From the NCBI GenBank assembly GCA_030601885.1, contig JAUWAU010000021.1, positions 31,295-95,294 on the forward strand: a DNA stretch of 64,000 bases, given 5' to 3'. The translations under genes and the position numbers were made by a program. This document shows, one piece after another, positions 17,534 to 25,671 of this stretch. This DNA is from Armatimonadota bacterium (GTDB lineage Bacteria; Armatimonadota; Zipacnadia; JAUWAU01). Position 1 is the first letter of the stretch; every line of letters starts with the position of its first letter. The notes below the pieces were generated by a model. The model ran no database searches, had not been told where the DNA came from, and saw nothing but the letters and a program-made list of their open reading frames with translations.

Positions 17534-18670
17534 GTGCGGCTGCCTGCCCGCGTCAGGCTTGTATCTGTATTGACCGTGTTGATGTGCGGGAGCAACGTGG
17601 ATGCCGGGGCTCAGGTGCTGGCGCAGTTTAGCTTCGAGGAGGATGCCGATGTGGATGCGTGGCGATCGCACGCGGCCGACGCGAAGCTGACCATCACGCG
17701 CGATCCGGCGAACGTGCGCGTCGGCACGGGTGCGCTGCAGCTCTCCTACGAGCCTGCGCAAGAGGCGTACTTCATCATCGAGACCGGCGTGCTCGATGTC
17801 GCCGGGGCGCAATCCCTGTGCTTCTGCGTGAAATGCTCCGAGACGACACCTTTGCTCTACGGCGTCGCCGAGGAGGATGGCTCCTCGTACGACGGCTTCC
17901 TTCAGTGCTCGCCCAACGAGTGGGTGGACGTACGGGTAAACCTGGCGGACCTGCAATTGCGCGAGGATTCCGACGATGAGAACGAAGCGCTCGACGCGGA
18001 TCAGATCCGGTCACTGCTCTTCTTCGATCTGTCCAATCTTCCGGGGGACGTGGGGAGGGCTCTGGGGTGGAAGCAGGGCCCACAAGCCATGTGGCTGGAC
18101 AACGTGGTCATCAGTGCCGATGCGGCCCCATCGCGCAGCAGGATCAGGGATGTGGGCGGCGGGCAGAGGCAGGTGGTGCTGGACGATTTCGAATCCGGGT
18201 TGGCCTTTGGGCTTGCCATCGGCGGTGCCCACCTGGCCATCATGCGCGAAGCCGGGGGGCATTTCCTGCGGATCCGGTACGGCGCCGTGGCGGAGCAATG
18301 GCAAGGATTCGTCTTCGGCGTCGGCCACGTGGGCCTGACCGGTCTGCAGCGCGTCAGCCTGCGTGCCAAGGCGACCCAAACCGCGCGATTGGGCGTGGTC
18401 CTGGAGGAGCGTGACGGGAGCAAGTATGAGTCCATGCTGGACCTGCAAGCCGGGGATTGGCAGGAGTACGCCTTGCCGGTGACGGGCTTTGCGCCCGACC
18501 CGGGGACTATCGATGAGAACGAAGCGCTCGACCCCGATCAACTCCGGGTGATGATACTTCTTGTTGACACGTTCGACTCTGACGTGGGTGCCGATGGTAC
18601 CGCCGAGGTGTCCGTGGATGATCTCACCGCCGTGTGCGGCAGCGCCACCAGGATGCTCGGGGCTCCATGA
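17534..18670 (+). CDS. Secreted protein with two carbohydrate-binding-like beta domains
   Basis: A 378-residue exported protein. GTG 17534 follows GGGAGG by 8 bases and opens a signal peptide ending near residue 27. It has two tandem beta-sandwich domains of the CBM/CIA30-like type, about 28-190 and 205-375. Both contain a matching loop (DENEALDADQIRSLL and DENEALDPDQLRVMI), showing internal duplication, and both end with an aromatic-acidic strand (WLDNVVIS, SVDDLTAV). There are no catalytic motifs. It may bind extracellular sugar chains. It follows the acetyltransferase by 68 bases on the same strand, and precedes a related large protein. Confidence 0.75.
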   Translation: MRLPARVRLVSVLTVLMCGSNVDAGAQVLAQFSFEEDADVDAWRSHAADAKLTITRDPANVRVGTGALQLSYEPAQEAYFIIETGVLDVAGAQSLCFCVKCSETTPLLYGVAEEDGSSYDGFLQCSPNEWVDVRVNLADLQLREDSDDENEALDADQIRSLLFFDLSNLPGDVGRALGWKQGPQAMWLDNVVISADAAPSRSRIRDVGGGQRQVVLDDFESGLAFGLAIGGAHLAIMREAGGHFLRIRYGAVAEQWQGFVFGVGHVGLTGLQRVSLRAKATQTARLGVVLEERDGSKYESMLDLQAGDWQEYALPVTGFAPDPGTIDENEALDPDQLRVMILLVDTFDSDVGADGTAEVSVDDLTAVCGSATRMLGAP

Positions 18671-18720
18671 GCGACGCAAGGGGCACTGGTCGGACGCCGC
18701 CCCGTGGGCGTGCGCTGGCA

Positions 18721-18748
18721 ACTGATAACTGACAACTGTTCACTGATG
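18721..18748. repeat. Heptamer tandem repeat (ACTGAYA)n
   Basis: Four 7-base units (ACTGATA, ACTGACA, ACTGTTC, ACTGATG) stand just upstream of the 911-residue protein gene. It is a second heptamer family, distinct in sequence from the GTGGTYA repeats but with the same period. Confidence 0.7.
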
Positions 18749-18762
18749 CGGAGAGTAGCCGA

Positions 18763-21498
18763 ATGGTGCGGCCCATGCGATGTGCACATGTCGTCGCGGG
18801 ATTGTGTCTGTTGGCAGGCATATGTGCGGAGGCGCAACCTCAGATCAAGTACCGTTTCCTGGACGAGGAGGCCAAGGGATCGTTCGACGTTCCTCTGGTG
18901 CTGACGATCGAGCGCGGGTGGCCGCGAGATGGCCTTCTCACGCTGGCCTTCAACTACCAGGATGAGAAGAACCACTACTGCGCGCGGATCAAGGGAGGGC
19001 GCACGGAGCTGATCAAAGTAGGGGGCGGGGTGGAGCGGACCATTGGCGGCCCGGGAAATGCGCTGGCCCAGTCGAGGCCCGAAACGACGATAACGCTGAA
19101 GCGGCGACCGTGGCGCATCGCGCTCCTGCAGGACGGGCGACTGCTCTGCAGAGCATTCGACAGTGAATACGTGGACGGCAAGGTGGGCTATGCGCTGCAG
19201 GCAAGCGGAGTGAAGCTTGAGGAGCCCTTCATTCAGCCGGTGGCGCCGGTGTACATGACGGACGACTTCACCCGCGAGCCGGACGAACCCGGTGATTGGG
19301 AGAGCATTCGCGGCGAGTGGCGCACCGGCGGCGTGGGAGACGAGCAGATCGAGAAGGCGGAACTCAGCGCAAACCCGTTCGCCTACCAGATCAGCGCGCC
19401 TCAGAATGCGTTGACTACTATCGGGCATCATTTCTGGGACGACTACGCGATAGAGGCAGCGGCTAACGGGGCGCCGGGGTCGGCCGTCGGGCTGTGTGCG
19501 CGTCTTCAGGACGAGAACAGCTTCATTCTCTTTCGTTGGGCGGCTGCCGTGCCGGGCGTAAAGCCGGCAGCGAACGCCAAGCAGCTCGTCGAGGTGGTGG
19601 ACGGCAAGTGGCGACTGCTGGCATCGGCTCCGGGTGGCTACGCGCCGGGGCGATGGTACAGGCTGAAGCTCCGCGTGCAGGGCGAGGCGGCCAGCGCCCT
19701 GGTGGACGGCGTGCCCGCGCTCGCGCATGAGGCGGTTAGCCTTCTGGCCGGCAAGGCAGGCCTCTACGCCACAGGTGGCAAACGGGCGCTGTTTGACGAC
19801 CTGCGGATCGAGGGAGCCGACGGCTTCCGCGACCAATTCTCCGAGCGCCAGCTCCGGGCGTGGCAGGCCACGAGCGGGCGGTGGAGCGTTACCGATGGTC
19901 GGCTCAAGGGCGTCGCGCCGCAGGGAGCGGCCATAGCGGTCGGCGGTCCACCGGAGTACGGTGACATCAGCTTCTCCTGCCGGGCGCGGCTCGGGTCGGG
20001 TGGAGGACTGGGCGTGCTGTTCCGCTACCGCGACGACGGCAACTACTACCTCTTCCGCTGGGGCGGCAAGGGGCCGCAGACGGCATACCGGGGAAAAAAG
20101 CAACTCGTGAGGGTGGTCGGTGGGAAGAAAGAGATACTCGCCCAAAGCCCCGGCGCCTGCCCCGGAGAGCGCTGGCACCGCCTTCACGTGCTCCTGCGCG
20201 GGGGGCACATTCGGGTGTTCATTGACGGAGCGCTCGCGGTCGAGGGTGCGGATGCTGCCTTGGGGTCGGGCAGGATCGGCTTCTATGGCGAGGCGACGAA
20301 AGGCGTGGCCTTTGACGATGCGGCTATCACCGTGCTCAAAGCGCGAACACGCCGGCCGCGCGTAGCGCAGCACTTCACCAAGGAAACCACCATGGCCGGC
20401 TGGGCCAGCCCCGCGGGCGCATGGGTGAAGGACGGCGACGTCGCCTGGAACCGGGCGGCGCTGTACGGGCCATCGTCGGTGGCTTTCCGACTGCGGCGCG
20501 AAGCCAAGGAGACGGGGACCGTAACGGCGCTCCTGCGCGCCGACGGCAAGGACCGAGAAAGCGGCTACCAACTGAGTGTGGCGACGAAGCGGGGGGCCTC
20601 CGAGGTTACGGTGACTCTGAAGCGCAAGCGGGAAACGCTTGCGACACACAAGATGGACCTCGGCAGCGGGCGCGGGACGGTGCAAGTAGCCCTAAGCCAG
20701 CGGGGCAGGCAGGTGCTGGCGGATGTGGACGGCGCCTGTGTCGCGCATTTCAATGACGCGTACCCACTGTCGGGCCGGCGGGGCGGCATTGCGGCAGAGG
20801 GTGTCCGGATCGATCTCGACGACGCCCGAGTTCACTCGGAGCACCTACTGGACTACACTTTCTCCGATGCGCCGACAGATTGGGCGGCCCAGAATGGCAT
20901 GTGGCAGACTACCGACCGGTGGCCCTGCTACCGGGGCTGGGCGTGGTTCGGCGGCGTTGGCCACAAGGTGCCGCTGATCTGGAGTAAACGGGTATTCGAG
21001 GGCGACATGACGCTGGAGTTCTACGCCGCCATTCAGATGGATCTGCCCGAGGAGCCCGGCTACAGCCATGCCAGCGATATCAACTGCAGTATCTGCGGCG
21101 ACGGGCGGCGCACCGGCAGCGGCTACAGTTTCATCTTTGCAGGCTTCGGCAACAAGGCCAGCGCCATCGTCCGCAAGGAGAAGGTCGTCGCGAAGACGGA
21201 CAAGTTCAAGTTCGACAACCCGGTGAGCATGAACCTCAAGTTCCAACGCCACTGGTTCTACATCCGCGTGGAGAAGCGTGGCAACCGGCTGCGATACTAC
21301 ATCGATGACAAGCTTGCGCTGGAGTACGAGGACCCCGAGCCCATTCCCGCTGGCCGCGTGGCCTTCTGGACGTACGACAACGGCCTGGTGATCGCCCGGG
21401 CGCGCATCTCATACGAAAACGGCGGCCAGGTAGTCCCGCTGCCAATCCTCCCTGAATCCCCTCGGGACGACGTGCCGTACTCACTGTACAAAGACTAG
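18763..21498 (+). CDS. Large secreted LamG-like multidomain protein
   Basis: A 911-residue exported protein (signal about residues 1-24; ATG at 18775 is an alternative). It is built of at least four or five concanavalin-like beta-sandwich domains. The signature loop repeats three times: TLAFNYQDEKNHYCARI, GLCARLQDENSFILFRWA and GVLFRYRDDGNYYLFRWGG. Further copies start near residues 545 and 705. The last domain (YSHASDINCSICGDG to AFWTYDNGLVIARARI) resembles the 3-keto-disaccharide-hydrolase/DUF1961 fold. It contains no recognised catalytic residues, so glycan binding or adhesion is likelier than hydrolysis. It follows the 378-residue carbohydrate-binding-like gene on the same strand. Confidence 0.75.
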   Translation: MVRPMRCAHVVAGLCLLAGICAEAQPQIKYRFLDEEAKGSFDVPLVLTIERGWPRDGLLTLAFNYQDEKNHYCARIKGGRTELIKVGGGVERTIGGPGNALAQSRPETTITLKRRPWRIALLQDGRLLCRAFDSEYVDGKVGYALQASGVKLEEPFIQPVAPVYMTDDFTREPDEPGDWESIRGEWRTGGVGDEQIEKAELSANPFAYQISAPQNALTTIGHHFWDDYAIEAAANGAPGSAVGLCARLQDENSFILFRWAAAVPGVKPAANAKQLVEVVDGKWRLLASAPGGYAPGRWYRLKLRVQGEAASALVDGVPALAHEAVSLLAGKAGLYATGGKRALFDDLRIEGADGFRDQFSERQLRAWQATSGRWSVTDGRLKGVAPQGAAIAVGGPPEYGDISFSCRARLGSGGGLGVLFRYRDDGNYYLFRWGGKGPQTAYRGKKQLVRVVGGKKEILAQSPGACPGERWHRLHVLLRGGHIRVFIDGALAVEGADAALGSGRIGFYGEATKGVAFDDAAITVLKARTRRPRVAQHFTKETTMAGWASPAGAWVKDGDVAWNRAALYGPSSVAFRLRREAKETGTVTALLRADGKDRESGYQLSVATKRGASEVTVTLKRKRETLATHKMDLGSGRGTVQVALSQRGRQVLADVDGACVAHFNDAYPLSGRRGGIAAEGVRIDLDDARVHSEHLLDYTFSDAPTDWAAQNGMWQTTDRWPCYRGWAWFGGVGHKVPLIWSKRVFEGDMTLEFYAAIQMDLPEEPGYSHASDINCSICGDGRRTGSGYSFIFAGFGNKASAIVRKEKVVAKTDKFKFDNPVSMNLKFQRHWFYIRVEKRGNRLRYYIDDKLALEYEDPEPIPAGRVAFWTYDNGLVIARARISYENGGQVVPLPILPESPRDDVPYSLYKD

Positions 21499-21761
21499 CT
21501 CGTCACGCTCGCCCGTCTCCGACGCGCTGCCGGGAGCCGGGCCACCTTCCCGTGCCCTCGATGTGCCGGCCGCTTCCCCGTCACCCGTGCCTCAAAACGG
21601 CAAGCGTAAGGGCTGCGGCGCATGGGTAGCCGGGCAAGGGAACGGCACGCAGTGGGAGCTGACCGTTTCCCGGGGTGGCAGCAAGAACACACGAAGGGCG
21701 CACACAGCACTTGGTGCGCCCCTCGAGTCTGCGCTACGATGAGAAGTGATTCCGGCGGAGG

Positions 21762-21947
21762 CTAACGGCGTCGTGCTTTCTTGGCCGGCTTCCTCTTTGC
21801 CGCCTTTTTCTTCTTTGCTACTTTCTTCTTCGCGACCTTCTTCTTAGCGACTTTCTTCTTGGCGACCCTCTTCTTTGCAACTCTCTTCTTTGCTACCTTC
21901 TTCTTGGCCGGCTTCTTCCTTGCGGCCTTCTTCTTGGCTTTCGCCAC
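21762..21947 (-). CDS. Lysine-rich histone-H1-like mini-protein (KKVAK repeats)
   Basis: A 61-residue protein made almost only of Lys, Ala, Arg and Val, with a 5-residue KKVAK/KKRVA period repeated about eight times between MAKAKKKAARK and a KKARRR tail. Similar tails occur in bacterial H1-like nucleoproteins (Hc1/Hc2, AlgP-like), which bind DNA non-specifically. The GTG start is preceded by a perfect AGGAGGTGA six bases away, so the frame is clearly translated. A good sigma70-type promoter lies about 200 bases upstream (22149-22178), leaving a long leader. The likely role is nucleoid compaction or DNA protection. A ribosome-associated basic peptide is possible. The repeat length probably varies between strains. 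Confidence 0.82.
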   Translation of the reverse strand: MAKAKKKAARKKPAKKKVAKKRVAKKRVAKKKVAKKKVAKKKVAKKKKAAKRKPAKKARRR

Positions 21948-22434
21948 GAAGGCTCACCTCCTGGATCCGGAGGATGCACTACATATTGCTCCGCCGATGC
22001 CCGGCTGCAGCTCGAGGGGCAACGACGAGGAGCCCGCTATATTGTGCGCACGTCGCCGATGCGGCTCGTCGGCTCACGGTGCCAAGAAGCTCCCTGGAAG
22101 CCTCGTTATGACGTCCTCTCCATATGCTCATGGTGATCTATGACGGCAAGTATACCAGATTTGTCTAGGATGTTGCAAGATTTAATTGCTAACTTTTTAC
22201 TTTTTTTTACAGAAACCGTCCGCCACTCTTGTCAGTCTTGCGCGTTTGTTGCCCGGAGAACTGACAACGTCGTGTACCGATCACACACTCGTGCACTCCT
22301 GCCCGGGCCGGGTCTGCCAGTTTGTCCGCGGCTTGGCGCGAGGGCCCAGGGACCTCATCGTCCGGTGCAGCCAAGGACAGACGCGAGCCGACGGCGAAGC
22401 GTGTGACAGCAAGCGCAGTGATGATGGGACGATG
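21948..22434. other. Divergent regulatory region with long leader
   Basis: About 490 bases separate the H1-like gene from the peptidase gene. The middle (22140-22215) is the most A+T-rich part of the window, with runs of T near 22193-22210, and contains the minus-strand promoter. The minus transcript would have a leader of about 195 bases before the GTG of the H1-like gene. No other protein-coding frame stands out; the leader may carry RNA structure but none is recognised. Confidence 0.5.
22149..22178 (-). promoter_or_regulatory. Sigma70-type promoter for the H1-like gene
   Basis: Read on the minus strand, TTGCAA (22173-22178) is followed after 18 bases by TATACT (22149-22154). Transcription would begin near 22142 and run toward the gene start at 21947. 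It sits in the A+T-rich patch of an otherwise GC-rich region. Confidence 0.6.
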
Positions 22435-24243
22435 ATGTCGGTGAGGACACGACCCGCATGGTTCATATGTGTGGTGATCGGCCTCAGGGCGCTGAGCTGC
22501 TCTGGCTCTGGCGCGGCCGCGGAGGACCCGGAGGCGGCGGTGCAAAGGCTCGCGGGGGCGATTGAAGCGGGAGACACCCGGGCCATTCGCCAGTTGTACG
22601 TGCCCGGCCGCGCGAGAGCTGGCGACCAGCTCTGGGGGCGCTGGAGCAGCATCTTTGCCGCGTACGACCGGCTCGATGCGACGCTGCAGCTACTCCTGCG
22701 AGGCATCGCCGGCAGTCGCGCCCTGGTACGATGCGCCTACACGGTGACGGGGCAAAGCGTCCGGCAGCCGGGGGGGCCACGATACCTCGTGTTCGCTGAG
22801 ACGGTTGACATGCCGCTGGAGCAGCACGGCGGGCGATGGCTGCTGGGGGGGCAGGAATGGCGTCGGCCGGATGCCGAGCGCCGGGCCGCGCGGCTCCTTA
22901 CCTCCGCCGGCTCACTGCCGGAGCACACCGTTGTGCACATGGTGCTGCGAATGCAGGGGGGCATCTGGTGGCCCGTTCGGCACCTGATCTGGTCGGGCGA
23001 CATCGGCGGCGCACGCGGAGCTACGACGACTGATCAACGAAAAGCCATCGGAGAGATCCTTCAAAAGCGCCATGCTCTCAAGCAGCAGGGCGCCCTTCAC
23101 ATCTTCGCTGCCAAGCATGCGGATGGATGGGGCGCACCGCAGGATCTCTGGCATGCGGCGAGCGCGGCCGTCGCCTCTGTCGAACAGCAGCTCCGCGAGC
23201 AGACCACGCGCGTGGAGGCGGCGTTCGGGGACCCGGGCGAGCACCAGCGGCTGGCCGATGTGCTGTACGACGCCGCTCGGTACGCACTCGCCGTCGAGGA
23301 GTATCAGAAGGCGAAAGCGCTGGACCCGACACGCACGAACCGGCGGCTTGCGCGCGCGCTCCGGGCGCTGCAGCGCCAAGAGGAGCTCCGGCAATGGCAG
23401 GAGCGGCTGAACGCGCAGCGCGCGGCTGAGTTGTCCGCCGAGGGTCAGCGCGTGGCGCAGAATAGGTCTGCCGTCAGTCTCCTGAAGCCGCCGCAGGTCC
23501 TCGTGTGCGACCACGCCATAGTACGTCACGAGCGCGTGGAACCTTTGCTGACGGACGTGATGGCGGCCGTGGAGGAGGCGCATCGAAAAGCGGTTACGGC
23601 ATTCGGCTTCCCCATGGAGTCCGTGCAGGTCTCGGTATTTCGCACGAGGCAAGCATATCAAGAGTTTCGTCGTCGGCGCGGCGATACGGCAGTTCCGGAA
23701 TGGTCTGGGGGGACATCCGGCGTTGACGGCATCCTGACGTACAGTCACAAAGGCGTGGGCAAGAGCATCGCCCACGAGTACGGGCACGAGGCCGTCCGAC
23801 AGTTCGTTGGCGGTGCAGCAGTGCCCGTGTGGCTCAACGAGGGCATCGCGATCATCATGGAGGATGCCTTTGCCGATCACGAGCGCCTCACGGCTGAGCT
23901 CTACCGAAGACGCGGAGGGGCATTCTTCCCCGTCGATGCCCTCAGCGGGCCATGGACGCTGTGGCCGACGGAGAGGGCGCGCTACGCGTACGCCCAGGCT
24001 CGGGGAATGGTTGAGTACATGCTCGCGACGCGGGGCAAGGAGCCGCTTCTTCACGTATTGCGCGACATGCGCCGACGGGTGACGTATGACGAAGCGTTCG
24101 GGCGTAACCTGGGCACATCACAAGCCGGCTTTCAGCAACAGTGGGCGGCCTATGCGCGGTCACGGATGCCGCGTAGCCGGGGGCGAAGAACGCGGGGGCA
24201 GGTCCCGTCAGGCGAGAGGGAAGCAGATCCATCCAGTGACTGA
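22435..24243 (+). CDS. Secreted gluzincin-type metallopeptidase (MA family)
   Basis: A 602-residue exported protein. The start is taken at the tandem ATGs 22432/22435, where a signal peptide begins (MSVRTRPAWFICVVIGLRAL). Longer upstream reading is Cys/Arg-rich and non-coding in character. The N-terminal 60-380 region is a NTF2-like fold (VQRLAGAIEAGDTRAIRQLY) followed by TPR-like helices. The C-terminal domain has the zinc motif H447-E-Y-G-H451 and the third ligand in WLNEG (E469), placing it in the peptidase MA-like / DUF-gluzincin group. It likely cleaves peptides or envelope proteins in the periplasm. There is no clear ribosome site. It converges with the UVR protein gene, leaving only 14 bases between stops. 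Confidence 0.83.
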   Translation: MSVRTRPAWFICVVIGLRALSCSGSGAAAEDPEAAVQRLAGAIEAGDTRAIRQLYVPGRARAGDQLWGRWSSIFAAYDRLDATLQLLLRGIAGSRALVRCAYTVTGQSVRQPGGPRYLVFAETVDMPLEQHGGRWLLGGQEWRRPDAERRAARLLTSAGSLPEHTVVHMVLRMQGGIWWPVRHLIWSGDIGGARGATTTDQRKAIGEILQKRHALKQQGALHIFAAKHADGWGAPQDLWHAASAAVASVEQQLREQTTRVEAAFGDPGEHQRLADVLYDAARYALAVEEYQKAKALDPTRTNRRLARALRALQRQEELRQWQERLNAQRAAELSAEGQRVAQNRSAVSLLKPPQVLVCDHAIVRHERVEPLLTDVMAAVEEAHRKAVTAFGFPMESVQVSVFRTRQAYQEFRRRRGDTAVPEWSGGTSGVDGILTYSHKGVGKSIAHEYGHEAVRQFVGGAAVPVWLNEGIAIIMEDAFADHERLTAELYRRRGGAFFPVDALSGPWTLWPTERARYAYAQARGMVEYMLATRGKEPLLHVLRDMRRRVTYDEAFGRNLGTSQAGFQQQWAAYARSRMPRSRGRRTRGQVPSGEREADPSSD

Positions 24244-24257
24244 GGAGGGTGCCTCGC

Positions 24258-25019
24258 TTAGTCTTCGGACGTTTCGAGCTTTCGGATTTGATCGCGTATC
24301 CTCGCTGCGCGCTCGTAGTCCTCGACATCGACAGCCCACTGCAGCTCATCCCGCAGTTTGTCCACCTCTCCCGGGGGAGCATTCTCCTTGACCTCTTCCA
24401 GCCATGCTTTGAGGAAGGCGAGCTCGGGGCTCGTCGCGCGCATCCCCTCTTGGTCGTGGTCGAGGAAGGACTGTTCGATGCGCTTCATGCCCGCCTCGAT
24501 TTCCCTGATGGCACGGTGCCGGTTGCCTTCATCGAGGCTCGCCGACGCGCGAGCGCGCGTATTCATCATGGTGACGTAGGGCCGATAGCGCTCGAGCGCC
24601 CATTTGTCGGACTCACGTGCCGCGTGCTTCCACACCAAATCGAACACTCGCAAGTTGCGCGCCGTGTCCCGTTCGGCACGCTTGTAGTCGCCGAGCGCCA
24701 GGAGCGATAGATAGCGGTGGTAGTACTGGAGCCCTTCTTCCTGCAAGAGATAGCAATCCTCGGAGTTCAGCACAAAGCCGGCATCCGTGCCAAACTCCGC
24801 CTTGTGCTTCTCGCGCTGCGCACAGTAGTACTCGAGCAGCGACTCCTTGTCCTTGGGACGTTCGCCGTCGGGCCGGCCGTCGAGCTCCATCTGCAGCAGG
24901 CCCAGATCGAGGCGCATCTGGATCTTCGGCTTCCCGTCAGCGCCCGTTATCTTGCGCACCACCACTTGTCCGGCCTTGTACTCCCACCCCTCGAGGATTG
25001 GCGATATGTCATTGTCCAT
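24258..25019 (-). CDS. UVR-motif protein of unknown function
   Basis: A 253-residue cytoplasmic protein. ATG 25019 has AGGAGG 9 bases upstream and is preferred over the ATG at 25049. The last about 35 residues (EVDKLRDELQWAVDVEDYE to RAARIRDQIRKLE) match the UvrB/UvrC (UVR) interaction motif, a helical hairpin that also occurs in McsA and Clp-related adaptors. The N-terminal about 100 residues carry a beta-rich segment (GQVVVRKITGADGKPKI, QMRLDLGLLQMELDGRP) and a cluster of tyrosines (QYYHRYLSLLALGDYKRAE) that looks TPR-like. Domain order resembles proteins annotated only as UvrB/UvrC motif-containing. The role is unknown; partner binding through the UVR hairpin is likely. Confidence 0.83.
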   Translation of the reverse strand: MDNDISPILEGWEYKAGQVVVRKITGADGKPKIQMRLDLGLLQMELDGRPDGERPKDKESLLEYYCAQREKHKAEFGTDAGFVLNSEDCYLLQEEGLQYYHRYLSLLALGDYKRAERDTARNLRVFDLVWKHAARESDKWALERYRPYVTMMNTRARASASLDEGNRHRAIREIEAGMKRIEQSFLDHDQEGMRATSPELAFLKAWLEEVKENAPPGEVDKLRDELQWAVDVEDYERAARIRDQIRKLETSED

Positions 25020-25269
25020 GCCGTGCCCCTCCTCGAGATCCTGCGGCAAGTCTCGCGGCCACGAGCCGGTGGCGTCCCCGCCAGCCGCGGCTCACCTCTC
25101 CCCCTATGTGGACTGAGCTCATCTTTGTTATCGGTTCGCCGTGGGTTGCCCCTCCCCTTCTCGTCCCAAATATGAGGTGTACCACTGTCGGGCGAAACGC
25201 TCGTCATGCTCGACACATGGCTGGCGCGTCGATATCAGTGGTCAGTGGCCGCCCATCAGTGCCCCCCTC

Positions 25270-25560
25270 TCCGCCTCGAAGATTTCGGCCATCGGCCCAC
25301 CCGTGTAGCCGGAGCAGCTTGCTCCGGCGGCCCCCAGCCCCCCGCCGGGCCCATCTTCATCGTTTCCGGGTGGCCCAGTGGGCCATGGAGAGCTGCTTCG
25401 AAGATTCGGCCCGTCGGCCCACCCGTGTAGCCGGAGCAGCTTGCTCCGGCGGCCCCCAGCCCCCCACCTGGCCGAGGTGGCGTGGCTTTCGCCCTCGGGC
25501 CGAGCTCCATCGTTTCCGGGTGTCCCAACAGGACCATGAAGAGCTGCCTCGTAGCACGGG
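25270..25560. repeat. Mosaic repeat block A (hairpin plus TCGTTTCCGGG modules)
   Basis: This non-coding block lies in the 650-base gap 25020-25671. Two copies of a unit (start near 25277 and 25399, period about 122) each contain the hairpin GCCGGAGCA-GCT-TGCTCCGGC (25308-25328 and 25430-25450). The module CATCGTTTCCGGGTG appears at about 25358 and 25508, followed by CCATGRAGAGCTGC. The same modules recur at 30.3-30.8 kb and, inverted, at 36.8-37.0 kb. The rest of the gap (25050-25270, 25560-25671) shows a short GTGGTCA heptamer near 25235 and nothing else recognisable. Confidence 0.85.
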
Positions 25561-25671
25561 AGTCAGGTGCCGGTTGGCGTGTTGCACTTTCCGGGGTGGA
25601 AAAAGCGAGGTGACAACGTCCTCCACGAGGGCTGTGCGTCCCGTCCGAATGTGCACCCGCCGGCTGAGACC

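Noticed and set aside
18538..20685. A 715-codon minus-strand frame under the LamG-like gene
   Set aside because: Shadow of the plus-strand gene. The plus strand has repeated domain motifs and a signal peptide, the minus frame none.
22193..22210. The T run as a transcription terminator
   Set aside because: No gene ends just before it and no GC-rich stem precedes it; it fits better as part of the A+T-rich promoter region.
25270..25560. A CRISPR array reading of the direct repeats
   Set aside because: The units are about 122-174 bases, few in number, without short regular repeats and spacers, and no cas genes are near.
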